Below are positions 1-8,960 of a stretch of DNA of 15,176 nucleotides, one piece after another. Within the stretch, counting starts at the first letter, position 1; each line of letters starts with the position of its first letter. The stretch lies in NCBI GenBank assembly GCA_003024985.2, contig PXIH01S0011481.1; one strand, written 5' to 3'. The notes below the pieces were generated by a model, which ran no database searches, had not been told where the DNA came from, and worked only from the letters and a program-made list of their open reading frames with translations. A program made the position numbers and the translations under genes. Origin of the DNA: Euperipatoides rowelli (taxonomy: Eukaryota > Onychophora > Udeonychophora > Euonychophora > Peripatopsidae).

Positions 1-421
1 TGGAATTGCTCAATGGACCATGAATTGGATCAACAAAATGAAATTTGAGAATGGCTTAATCAAGATATAATTGAACCATCAAGAAGGAATTTATATCTAA
101 ATCTGAAAATATTTCTTGATTATTTCAAGAAACTTTTGAGCAAAAGGATAAATGATCTAAATTAACTTAGTTGTGGAAATAAAAAATACTTCTTGTGAGG
201 AGGGGCGAGAAAAATAAGTTAAACTAATACCACAGCCCCCTGAAATATACTGTAGCTTAAATAAAATAAATACAGTAAAACATAATTTCGACCTTTTTTT
301 TTTTCAAGTTCAAAACTCAAGTGACATTGAAGTAGCCTATACGACTAAAAAGTAAAAAAGAAGAGCTTTTATAATCATCAATTAGTTAAAGTAAGTTTTG
401 TGAAATAAATAAAAAACCGAC
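1..421 (-). other. ATPsynF: Start of intron 1 of the ATP synthase f gene, no exon seen
   Basis: This AT-rich stretch lies downstream of the ATP synthase f exon on the minus strand, so it is read as the beginning of that gene's first intron. I looked for the next expected exon, which in the family continues with a V-P-F-G type segment, and did not find it. It presumably lies beyond the window edge. A T14 run sits near 293-306. No other gene or recognisable repeat is visible. Confidence 0.6.
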
Positions 422-500
422 CTTTTCCATAATAACGTCCTGGATCGTAAGTACCATGAATTTTTCTATCATAAGCTTCTGGATAATCACCAAATGCCAT
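422..500 (-). CDS. ATPsynF: ATP synthase subunit f, mitochondrial, first coding exon
   Basis: Seen: 26 codons beginning MAFGDYPEAY and ending DPGRYYGK, plus one base of a split codon, then a GT at 421-420. Known: insect subunit f begins MAFGDYP..Y..K.HG.YDP.R.YGK followed by Ala, and a codon starting with G fits that Ala exactly (phase-1 intron). Subunit f is a small inner-membrane protein of the F-o part of mitochondrial ATP synthase. It has one transmembrane helix, encoded further downstream and not present here. The start is in an excellent context (AAAATGG). The reading frame stays open for 25 codons upstream before a TAG, so the 5' UTR is in frame, but family comparison favours this Met. 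The donor (G|GTCGGT) is weak, because +3 is C. A second GT four bases further on is a less likely alternative. Confidence 0.86.
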
Positions 501-902
501 TTTGGGATCCAGTCGATATACAGCAATGCAGCGCACAAAACCAGTTTCTAAATTTTTATTGGAGTAAGTAGGACATAAATATTTCTATAATTTAAACATA
601 AATTTAATAAGTAATTTAAACTAGTTTTATTTATAGATTTATGTTATTATATTTAAGGATAACCTAAAATATTAAAAAAAATAAGAAATATGCGCTTTTT
701 TTTTAAAGCGCGTTATGATGAATTGAGTCTGAGTCAATTGACGTCATAAGCAAAAAAGTAGAACAACCAACAAATTAGGTTAAATTAAAAAAAAAAAATT
801 AAATGTAGATTTAAAGCTTCCTAATTGTATTATCAATCATAGTGTTAGACAATGAACTGCACCAATCTAACATAAAATTGAAGTAGGATTTTAATTCTAG
901 AT
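501..902. promoter_or_regulatory. Divergent promoter region between ATPsynF and tepsin
   Basis: The two start codons face away from each other 402 bp apart, so this interval should hold both 5' UTRs and both promoters. Seen: an exact AP-1 site TGAGTCA at 730-736 and an exact palindromic cAMP-response element TGACGTCA at 739-746, two bases apart, midway between the genes. A 7-bp inverted repeat (GCGCTTT, T6 loop, AAAGCGC) lies at 692-711, just on the ATPsynF side. No clear TATA box can be picked out against the AT-rich background. Inference: a shared bidirectional promoter. Transcription start sites cannot be placed by eye. Confidence 0.5.
730..746. promoter_or_regulatory. Adjacent AP-1 (TGAGTCA) and CRE (TGACGTCA) bZIP sites
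   Basis: TGAGTCA at 730-736 and TGACGTCA at 739-746 are exact consensus binding sites for AP-1-type and CREB/ATF-type bZIP dimers. Both being exact and only two bases apart, inside the short gap between two divergent genes, is unlikely to be chance. Function is inferred from the motifs only. Confidence 0.5.
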
Positions 903-986
903 ATGACCGAGGTTAGTGGCTCACCATCGACGTTAGGAGGGAGTCCATTAGCTACGGTGTTTGACAAAATTTCTTTTGTTCAAAAG
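903..986 (+). CDS. TEPSIN: Tepsin (AP-4 accessory protein), first coding exon
   Basis: Seen: 28 codons from ATG (purine at -3; an in-frame TGA 24 bases upstream) with a Ser/Gly/Pro-rich start, then TVFDKISFVQK, ending CAAAAG|GTAGGT in phase 0. On its own the exon is too short to identify. Joined in frame to the exon at 14480, the segment beginning DKISF lines up without gaps to the N-terminus of vertebrate tepsin (DRLSF...P.L.KGT.D.D...PGYL.EEI), about half the positions being identical. Known: tepsin (ENTHD2) has an ENTH/VHS-like helical domain and binds the AP-4 adaptor on trans-Golgi vesicles. Reading on without splicing gives a 42-residue ORF ending in TAA, with no such match. The intron that follows is about 13.5 kb. 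A second possible donor, TAG|GTAAAA, lies 4 bases downstream but would shift the frame. Confidence 0.75.
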
Positions 987-1250
987 GTAGGTAAAAGTAT
1001 GAAGAAATGCCGAAGAAACCATAAGGTATAACCGTATAAGTATAAACAAAAATACTATATTACGATTAAAATTTAATGTGAACAATAACAATGTGTAGCC
1101 TCAATATTTTTATCTTTCACAACTATAACAATAATTGCCGTTTAATTATAATACAAATTAAAAAATAGATTTATAGGAATTACAACATCTGACGAATATA
1201 AAACATAATGCCATTTAGATTCAAAGTTCATGAATGTACAATATTTTAAA

Positions 1251-1344
1251 TCATGTGAATATTCTAAACACATCTTTTTTAAATGTATCTTTAGGATCAA
1301 GCAACTCACCCATAAATAACTTTCTACATCTTGCACGCCAGATT
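1251..1344 (-). pseudogene. LINE-A ORF2 C-terminal tail beyond the MITE
   Basis: Beyond the MITE the minus strand reads IWRARCRKLFMGELLDPKD and on to a TGA at 1251-1253. An I-W-x-x-R-x(3)-L-F pattern after the CPYF box is usual for the extreme C-terminus of L1/Tx1-like ORF2. Removing the MITE and one target duplication would put LLLYIT directly before IWRAR in the same frame, which supports continuity. Confidence 0.65.
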
Positions 1345-1352
1345 GTTATATA

Positions 1353-1468
1353 CAGTGCTTTTTTTTGTGGGGGAACTCACAGGAACTGAGTTCCTGCACC
1401 TTTTTTATTTTTCACAAATTACTAACATATGAGTTCCTGCACCTCTTTTTTTTACAAAAAAAACACTG
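1353..1468. mobile_element. 116-bp hAT-type MITE with terminal inverted repeats
   Basis: Seen: ends CAGTGCTTTTTTTTGT and ACAAAAAAAACACTG are near-perfect inverted repeats, and they are flanked by an exact 8-bp direct repeat GTTATATA (1345-1352 and 1469-1476). An 8-bp duplication with CAGTG-type ends is the signature of the hAT superfamily. Inside, GAGTTCCTGCACC occurs twice in direct orientation (near 1388 and 1430), each before a T-rich run. GGAACTCA/TGAGTTCC form an inverted pair near the left end. There is no coding capacity, so movement would have needed a transposase from elsewhere. Confidence 0.88.
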
Positions 1469-1476
1469 GTTATATA

Positions 1477-2440
1477 TAATAATAAAATAGGGAGAAACTT
1501 ACCTTTTGTGTCGCTAATAATTGAAACAATTGTATAGTGTTAAGAGGCTCAACCCTCAAATCAAATAATGAAAAAAACCATTGCCTCAATGCACTAAAGT
1601 AAGGACACATGAAAAGTAAATTGTTAGTATCTTCTAAATTGTTACAAATAGGCTAAATACATAAATTAGAAAACATCCTATAACCAATAGTAAGAAACTC
1701 AGGTTGGAAGAATATAGACATAATTTAACAATAAAATTTACCATTGAAGGCCTTAAAAGTTTCCAACCCCTGAATTTACGGATACAAGTAAAAGACTGAT
1801 AAGCGTCATTAATATATATTTCATAGCCTAACCCAACATACAATAAACCTTATAAGACAATTTTTCTTGGCCATACACTTCATATGAATCTTTGAAATCG
1901 AGATAAACTCTCATCGCATTATACATCGATGATCGTTTCGGCAACACAGAGAGGATTGAAGACAATTGACGACCCAGAGGAGGAGGAGTGTCCGTAGGCT
2001 CAAAAAAGTGTGTCCATCCTCTCTGAATTGCCAAGTTGATGAACATTAAATCATTATTATATAGGCCAATAGTATTTTTTGCACCAATGCTCATCATTCA
2101 TAATCCCCCCATATTAATGGGAAGACTAGCAACCCTATTCGAGATAGGTGTTTTCCCTGACCATAAAAATTTATTAAAGATAATATTTATTCTTTTAATC
2201 GTGCCCTTTAAAATTGCAACATGGAAAAAAAGAAACAAAAACTTAGGTATAATAAACACGTTAATATAAATCTGAACCCTTTGCCAAATAGACAAAATGT
2301 GATATCTCAACTGTTGGAAAATATCTGAAGAAACCCTTTCAAACTGTAATGACACCTTCCTTACCACACCAGCACCTATGAATGGGAACGGTAAACCCCA
2401 AATTTTTTCAGGTAAAGAAGAACCAAGACCTTTTTCTATA
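1477..2440 (-). pseudogene. LINE-A ORF2 C-terminal domain (thumb side), upstream part
   Basis: Minus-strand coding remains resume at about 2440. They contain WQRVQIYINVFIIPKFLF, then FNKFLWSGKTPISN and LPINMGGL, the conserved C-terminal block of L1/Tx1-type ORF2. An in-frame TGA follows GGL, after which the same frame reads on through AIQRGWTHFFEP and PKRSSMYNAMRVYLDF to 1828. In another frame the zinc-finger-like end CNNLEDTNNLLFMCPYF appears near 1600-1650, followed by SALRQWFFSLFDLR. Coding is interrupted at 1476 by the inserted MITE and continues on its other side. Confidence 0.75.
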
Positions 2441-2462
2441 GATCTATTGTGAGGATTATAAA

Positions 2463-3463
2463 TTACAGATTTGGTTTCCCTACCAAACTAGTCAAAGCTC
2501 CATTTATATCGCAAAAGACAAATCTACAATGAGGAAAACTTTTCCTATCGTTAGAAACCTGGGATAATGCTAATGAAACATCGAAAGGCCATTGTGTATT
2601 GATGCCCCCCGGTGCTCCGTACTGTTCCTCACACAAAGATTTAACTATCGTATCTTTTGCCAACATATATAAAATCCTTGAAAAGATTTTTCCATCAAGA
2701 TTTATAAGCCCAATAGGCCGCAGCATGTCTAAAGACGGTTCAGTCAACATTTCCTTTGAAGGTTTAATTTTGAGGACTAAATAAGCATCAAAAATCGCTT
2801 GACCGAAGAACAATCTGTTTGAGTCTGTTAAACAAACGAATATACAACAAAGAAAAAATATGAAAGAATCTCATCAATCTATATGGTAATTCCATCCGGG
2901 CCACAGGCTGCCGTTTGCTTGCATTTCATCAAAGCTTCTAGTATATTCTTATCAATGTTAAAGTCAAATTCAGGATTCCTTGCCGTCGATTCGAGACGTC
3001 TTTAACCACCGACTCTCGACCATGGTCATCAGCAAAATGTTCAAAAAGGAAGTTCCATATTACACAATAAGCTTCATCGAAATAAAAAAATCCGTCATGT
3101 TTAACGATATTTATATTTACAGATGGTTTGCGAAAAAGTCCAATCTTAACCAACTTATCGACTCCATCCACACTATTTACGAAGGTTAAAGAATAGAACA
3201 GAAAAGAAAAAATGACATTTCTTCTAGATTTAAGAACCAATAATCTTTTTTAAATTGCCGATGCTCATAAAGTCTGTCGAATCCACATGAGAAATAGATT
3301 TTAGCTGAGCCTCAATATCCATTATTTCTTTATTTCGAGAGAAAATGAAACCATGCGATCTCTTTCCCAAATAATGACTAATTTGACTCTTTACCTCCTT
3401 ATATTTGTGGTATTGAATCAAAGACGGCTGTACAACAAAAAGTAAAATCCTATATATTTCCAT
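2463..3463 (-). pseudogene. LINE-A ORF2 linker and N-terminal half of reverse transcriptase
   Basis: From 3463 to about 3230 is a Lys-rich helical linker (for example KEIMDIEAQLKSIS and FMSIGNLKKIIGS) typical between APE and RT in L1-like elements. A second segment (3240-2938) follows, then the RT fingers signature CGPDGITI (PDG codons at 2891-2899). The block RPIGLINLDGKIFSRIL matches the RPI.LLN.D.KI motif. The frame ends after RFVFCDINGALTSL, a recognisable motif A region, at a stop at 2463. Several frameshifts separate these pieces. The palm motifs beyond this point are missing. Confidence 0.78.
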
Positions 3464-3489
3464 ATAATCATCTATTTGAAATTTAAAAT

Positions 3490-4235
3490 CAGGTGGTATC
3501 TTCCTTCAACTTCTTTTCTTGTTGATTATACCCACAGGACTAAGCATAGATCTTGCAACATGAATAGAAAAACAACACCTTAGTAAACGATGATCAGAAA
3601 AGTCAACAGTAACTATATCAAGAATGGATGAAAATGCTAGAGCAGAAGAAGCATACATGTAATTAATAGTAGATGCAAATCTACTACTGATGAACGTTAC
3701 CTGATTTTGCTGGGCATTGACAACCGCCACATCTATCAAATCTTTTCTGATTAGAAATTTATTAAAAAAAACCCAAAGATCCCAAATTATGAATATTGAA
3801 ATCACCCAAAATAATAATAGGTGAATGAAACAATTCAATCTTATCAATCATTTGCTGAATTAGTATTCTGTTAGAAGCCAATTGATTAAAGCCGTATATA
3901 TTAACCAAATTAATTGAGTCACCAGCTATTACCAAGGATGTCGGAATGAGTCGATCCGAAATGAAAATGGGCTGAACACTAATGGCACCTCCATTTTCCT
4001 AGTGGCTGTAATTACACCTCCACGACCTGTCACAGATGAACCAACAATTAGATTGTAAAATTTTGAGAAGTTTTTAAATTGTACATCCGATGCATTCTTC
4101 CGAAGACGAGTTTCTTGTAACTGAACTATATCAATTTCATTTTTTAAACAATAATGTAAAATATTGTTAGATTTAAATCTAGAATTAATCCCTTTAATAT
4201 TTATAGAAGCAATAAGAAGAGATATAAAATTTACA
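3490..4235 (-). pseudogene. LINE-A ORF2 N-terminal APE endonuclease domain
   Basis: The domain opens with IASINIKGINSRF and reaches IDIVQLQETRL, the conserved N-motif and catalytic-Glu motif of APE-type LINE endonucleases (Glu codon at 4112-4114). A GRGGVITA segment follows, then a degraded middle with stops. The C-terminal S-D-H motif is at 3590-3598 (FSDHRLL). The enzyme nicks target DNA to prime reverse transcription. Frames change at least twice, so no intact domain could be made. It lies just downstream of ORF1, the usual bicistronic order. Confidence 0.8.
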
Positions 4236-4253
4236 ATTTTTGAGATCTATCCA

Positions 4254-5301
4254 CTAAGCGATGAAGTAGTTTAGGTTTTTGCTATCACTCCCTGCATCAT
4301 CACTGGACTCACCATCTTTAAATAATTCATGTTTATGTAATGATATGTATTTCTCAAAATTACACTTAATAATACTTGCATCACCCAAACTATCATTCTT
4401 AAGAACACCATTATGCACTGTTAAATTACTGTTAAAGCCAGAACATCTCCCCTCAGAAGTTTCAGAGATTTCCATTTGAGAAAAATTCACTGTTCCCTCA
4501 TTATTAGCTAGTTTATCCTGCAGTAGGGAATCAAAATATTTCTGATTTATCTGAAGTACAGAAGAAAATAGCTTTTCACATTTATTCTCTTGTCCATTAA
4601 TTTTTTACATCCATTACATATTGTGAATTTACAATGACGAGCAAAATGCCCCTTCTCTTTACACTTGAAACAGACCGGGCCTATGCCCTTATGTTTCAAG
4701 AGAATGTTTATTTTGTTCCTACGAAAAGAAACCAGAATGGCATCTTTCTTAATATGAGGTAGTAACTTTAGTTCTACCTCAACAGGAGAAGTTTCGAATT
4801 TAGTGCTATCAGGGAGACTAATGTTCTTTGGGGTAATACTAGTAATCTTGCAGATTTCAGACAGAACAGCAGGTAATTCATTTCTTACCGTTAACGCAGG
4901 TAAGCTGTCAATTATAATTTGAACTATATCCGAGGAACTATTGTCTCTAATAATTAAAATAAACTTTTCCATTATTATATAACATCTCTGCATAAAATGC
5001 TCACATGCTACGGTATCCTTACATTTTATAAAGAAGAATTTACCATTAGGTAACGGGTAAAATTGCGCCAATGAGTTAACTAAGACTATTTCAATAAGAT
5101 AATTAAAAATTTCCACTGGACTTTTACCAGTATGCCGTCCTTATGAGCAGTTATAATTACAGCCTCAGGAATTCCATTGAGTAAATCAATTAACGAAGCT
5201 CTCCAAAAACCAAATTTATTAGAGTTCTTGACCATTATTTCAGACTCAATAAACTTAGAGGTAAACTCATGAAGTTGAGGCAAATCCATTTTTTGCAACA
5301 T
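4254..5301 (-). pseudogene. LINE-A ORF1: gag-like protein with CCHC zinc knuckle, frameshifted
   Basis: Three minus-strand segments in three different frames make up one ORF1 of about 350 codons. The N-terminal part (5301 to about 5115) begins MLQKMDLPQLHEF. The middle part (about 5116 to 4547) carries CFKCKEKGHFARHC, a C-x2-C-x4-H-x4-C knuckle, followed by a partial second Cys pair (ICNGC). The acidic C-terminal part ends ESSDDAGSDSKNLNYFIA and a TAG at 4254. The first shift lies near an A5/T5 run at about 5105-5115, the second between about 4600 and 4490. Such proteins bind the element's RNA and form the ribonucleoprotein used for target-primed reverse transcription. Host retroviral-type gag capsid domains are not evident. 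Confidence 0.78.
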
Positions 5302-5530
5302 TTGAATAAAACTATAACATTTGAAAAAAACCCGAACACAACACTAATTGACCACATCCAGAACTACACTTAAATCTCCGTAAATTTAAATACGTTATCA
5401 GCGCAAAAATGATGAACAAGAAGTAAAGAGGACGCAAAAGAATAATATGCAGGAGGTCCGCACACAACGGGCCTCCCCCCCTCTGTGCCTCAATATTTTT
5501 CTTCAACTTGTTTTAACAATGCATCGCGAA

Positions 5531-6219
5531 TTAAAGTAAGTTACAAAAGAAAACAACCACTACGTATAAAATTATAATCAGAAATAAAATAACTCGTTAT
5601 ACCTTGATTCTATTTTTTCCATATATTAATGAATTTCATATTCAGCAAAAGTCATGGTAAATAATAATATACTGTATTTCTACTCTAGTCACTATATTCA
5701 TATTTATTTAATAGGCCTATACAATATTTACTTTAAGAAACAGAGCATTTATTTTATTTTTCAAAACAATAGTACAAGACCTGTTACAGTTTTGAAGAAG
5801 AATAAAAACAATTTAGATTGTGTCTCAAACAATTTAGATTGGGAGAAAAAACAAGCAATAACAAAGCAAAATACACAATTCATAAAACATATATGAGATC
5901 AGATTAAGATCATAATACATCGCTAGAAAACCCAGATAAAAGATTACATTATTATTCAAGATTCAATATATGTATACACAAGTCATAAACCATAAACCAT
6001 CAAATAGATAAATTAAAGGTATATTATAATGTACCAAACAACATAGGCTACAGTAGCTTACAAAAGCAAAATATAAAATTATATTTTATATTAGAATACA
6101 ACTTTAAATTATAATAAAAAATACTAAATTCAGATTAATAAATAACAAAATTGTAAAGTTATATTTCATGATAATCAATAAGATCAGTAATGGCGTCATG
6201 GCATATCTTTAAATTCAGT
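5531..6219. other. AT-rich gap between LINE-A and LINE-B
   Basis: This holds the junction of LINE-A's 5' end with the 3' UTR of LINE-B, whose exact limit I cannot place. A plus-strand open frame at 5654-5896 has no recognisable motif and a composition expected of AT-rich noncoding DNA. A 14-bp direct repeat is listed separately. No host exon is seen. Confidence 0.5.
5807..5841. repeat. Two direct copies of a 14-bp motif, 21-bp spacing
   Basis: AACAATTTAGATTG occurs at 5807-5820 and again at 5828-5841, exact both times. It is probably a small local duplication. No function is suggested. Confidence 0.7.
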
Positions 6220-7600
6220 TTAGGAAGTAAAAGGTGAAATATAATGTTGGTTGCATCTTATTGATGCCCGTAATATAGGGTTATTCATAGTTTTAGAGTA
6301 ATAATTAAATTGAATAAAGAAAATTCTATTATTACAAGTTGAATGAGTGTTAGTATATAAGTTAATAGTAGAGAGAAGGTAACTATCATTAATCTGACCA
6401 TTAGTAAGGTTAAACAATAGGTTTAATTCAGAGTATTTTCTATGACATTCCAATGATTCGAAGCCAAAATAGTATCTAAACTCCCTATATGATAAATCAT
6501 GATAATTAAGGTTGATCTTGTAAGACAACCATCTGAAATATCTGTATTGCACCCTATCAATAGAAATTGAATCTTTTAAAGTACAATTTGACCATATCGG
6601 CTAACAATATTCCAGTGAAGTGCGTATGAGGGACTTACAGAGCATGTGTAATGTGGGAACATTAACTATAGATCGTGTAATTTTTCTTATAAAGGCTAAA
6701 GATTTATAAGCCTTGTTAATTAAGTAGTTTATATGATAGGAAAATGTGAAATTATGAGAATAGTANATTCCCAAATCTTTAATATGTTCAAGTCTAGGAA
6801 TAGCACTATCAAATAGTTTATAATCAAATAGTATTTTTTCCTTTTTATTTGAAAAGGTTATAGTAGAGCATTTTGATATGTTAAGGGATAAACCCCAGTT
6901 GGTACACCACTCTTGAAACAAAGTAAGGTCATGTTGTAGTATCAAACAGTCAGCATAAGAAGCAATCTGGCGACACATTTTACAATCATCTGCATATAAT
7001 AATGAAGAAGATTTTAATATTAAAGGAAGTTCATTAATATATAGTGAGAAAAGATAAGGGCCTAATATGAACCGTGAATTGTTCCGGAAGAAACAAGTTT
7101 ATAGGTAGAATGAGTATTACGTATTATAACAGATTGAGTACGATTAGTAAGAAATGAATGAATAAATTTTATAATAGTAGAATATGAGTAAGCCGATAAT
7201 TTGTAAATTAATAATTGATGGTTTACAGTGTCAAATGCTTTACTGAAGTCTGTGTATATGGAATCGATTTGTGAATTATGGTTAAGTGCTTCAGCAATGG
7301 CAAGATTATAATTAGTTAAATTTGTAAGAGTTGATTTACCTTTAATAAAGCCATGTTGTGAACTAGAAAGATATAATTTTGTGTGGAAAAAAAGATAAGT
7401 TAGTAAGAGACGTTCAAATATTTTTGATATAGGGGAAAGGTTAGATATAGGGCGATTATTTTTTATGTCCGATGTGTCACCATTTTTTAATTTTAGAAAT
7501 ATATAAGAAGATTTTAGAGCTGATGGAAAAATTCCCTTGTTGAAACAGCTGTTAATTAAGGCAGTAATAGGATTGATAATAATTGGAACAATTAATACAA
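6220..7600 (-). pseudogene. LINE-B ORF2 reverse transcriptase and C-terminal region
   Basis: RT motifs in order on the minus strand: FLKLKNGDTSDIKNNRPISN with SPISKIFERLL; QHGFIKGKSTLTNL; motif A DFSKAFDTVNHQLL (DFSKAFD codons 7230-7250); a worn PQG..GP.LF block, with SLYINELP still clear; and motif C LLYADDCKM with intact YADD (6985-6996). After that come SLNISKCSTITF, the AYKSLAFIRKITRS thumb region (one N base at 6765), and a C-terminal part with YRYFRW, YYFGFESL and RASIRCNQHY ending at 6220. Both catalytic Asp boxes survive, so this RT is the best kept of the three elements, but at least three frame breaks disable it. Confidence 0.82.
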
Positions 7601-8282
7601 GGAGTGCAGAAGGAATTTTGTCAGGAGATTGAGTAGTTTGGTTTGATGGTCCTCAATGCCTCTAATATATCTTCAGATGTGAATTGAGGTGGATATATTA
7701 TATTTACTTTAAATTTAGGCAATTCTCGATAATCAATAATTGATCCATCATTGGAAGGAGTAAAGTATTTCAAGAACAACTCAGAAATTTGTGAATCAGT
7801 GGAAGCAATGTCATCAAGATAATGCATATGATTAGGAATAGCAGGAGTAGCAGTGAGTGATTTTATGTATAACCAAAGAGGTTTGTGGTCACCAATTTTA
7901 ACATAATTTTGAATATTATTGACATAAGAAGAATATTTGTTTTTTTAACAATAATTTAAATCCCAAACGAGTGTTTTTAAACAGAGTTTAGGATATAATA
8001 ACTTTATTATCTATATAAATATTATGAGTAATAAGTTTGAACTTAAGTAATTTCTTTAATTCAGAATCAAACCAAGGTTTAGATTGTATTTTCCCCTCCA
8101 CAAATGAATTGATTTTAGGGGTAGTATCTGAAATTTATGTTGAGACAGTATTAATAAGGCGTGTAAAATTATTGTCAGGATTATAATGATTAATTATTAA
8201 ATCCCAATTAGTGTTAGTGAGGAGGGTAGCAAGACGGTTGAGATCTGTTTTACGATAATAGTATATTGATTTTTTAACAGTT
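7600..8282 (-). pseudogene. LINE-B ORF2 linker between endonuclease and RT
   Basis: This is a Lys/Asn/Tyr-rich coding remnant. Recognisable pieces are IYYYRKTDLNRLATLLTNT and ITHYNPDNNF-like sequence near 8280-8150, and MHYLDDIASTDSQISELFLK to EDILEALRTIKPN near 7827-7640. The second piece resembles the block just before the RT of Jockey/CR1 elements, where LK..K..GPDG is expected. The GPDG itself is not recognisable. Frameshifts are frequent. Confidence 0.62.
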
Positions 8283-8960
8283 TTAATTAATTGATTTAGG
8301 TATATTAACAAATTCCAATATAAAAGGAATGTGATCTGAATCAAATATAGAGAGAGCATTAGAAGATTTCATATTAAAATTGGAAAAACCTAAATCTAAA
8401 TAATTATTTCCTCTAGTGGGGAATTTAATCAAAGGTTTTAAATCATAATTAATAAAAGATAAATCATTCAATATTATATCATGTGTTATAGGGGAGTACA
8501 GTAATTAGGAACATTAAAGTCCGGGCCGATAAGTAGCCATGGTGAGTCAAAAATATATTCAAGCGTTAAAATATTTAATTGATTTTCAAGCAATAGCAAT
8601 TGTTGGGAGGTATTTGGAGGTGGTAAATATACAAGATTTTTACACTAATGCATATAAGTTCTAAAACATCAGAAGAGTAAACCAAGTTTGCTTTTAACTT
8701 AGGTGATACAAAGAATAAAACCCCTCCCCAACCTCCAACTCTATGTTTACGGAATATTTGAAAAGTATTTGATAAAAAAAGAGTCAGGGATGGATCTGCT
8801 CAGCCAAGTCTCTACTAAAGCAATAATATCATAGGTGTTGGAATCCAATGCAAGACACAATTCATCATGATTTTTTAGAATACTCCTACAATTTTGATAA
8901 TAGATAGTGGTAGAACTAGACCCACTCTTTAATTGCTATTCCGCTGAAGCATTTTGTTTC
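8283..8960 (-). pseudogene. LINE-B ORF2 N-terminal APE endonuclease
   Basis: The minus strand begins with TTIYYQNCRSILKNHDELC and reaches YDIIALVETWLS, the two N-terminal motifs of Jockey/CR1-type APE (catalytic Glu at 8810-8812). Then comes an RKHRVGGWGGVLF-like segment, shifted in frame, and a piece with a GPDFN core. The end is clear: LIKFPTRGNNYLDLGFSN, then SDHIPF (codons for SDH at 8331-8339), the C-terminal motif. At least three frame changes and stops break it. The enzyme would nick target DNA. Confidence 0.8.

Larger units (their letters stand above)
1251..5530 (-). mobile_element. LINE-A: degraded L1/Tx1-like non-LTR retrotransposon
   Basis: Reading the minus strand from about 5530: a slightly GC-rich 5' UTR, ORF1 with a CCHC zinc knuckle, then ORF2 with an APE endonuclease, a truncated reverse transcriptase, and the long C-terminal region of L1/Tx1-type elements (FLWSGK, LPINMGGL, a CPYF box, and IWRARCRKLF). 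ORF1 with a CCHC knuckle plus the FLW..GGL block points to the Tx1/L1 group rather than Jockey/CR1, though this was judged by eye. There are many frameshifts and stops and an internal RT deletion, so the copy is dead. A MITE is inserted near its 3' end. Exact termini and target-site duplications were not found. Confidence 0.85.

Noticed and set aside
692-711. GC stem with T-run, like a bacterial terminator
   Set aside because: The genome is eukaryotic and the T run is the loop, not the tail. It is kept only as an inverted repeat in the promoter region.
903-1031. Unspliced 42-codon ORF from the tepsin start
   Set aside because: The strong join to the exon at 14480, and the lack of any match past codon 28, favour splicing at 986.
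2036-3189. Plus-strand open frames at 2036-2269, 2599-2784 and 2980-3189
   Set aside because: They are antisense to clear LINE-A ORF2 coding sequence.
5654-5896. Plus-strand open frame of 80 codons
   Set aside because: No recognisable motif. Composition is typical of AT-rich noncoding DNA, and no splice signals or neighbours support it.
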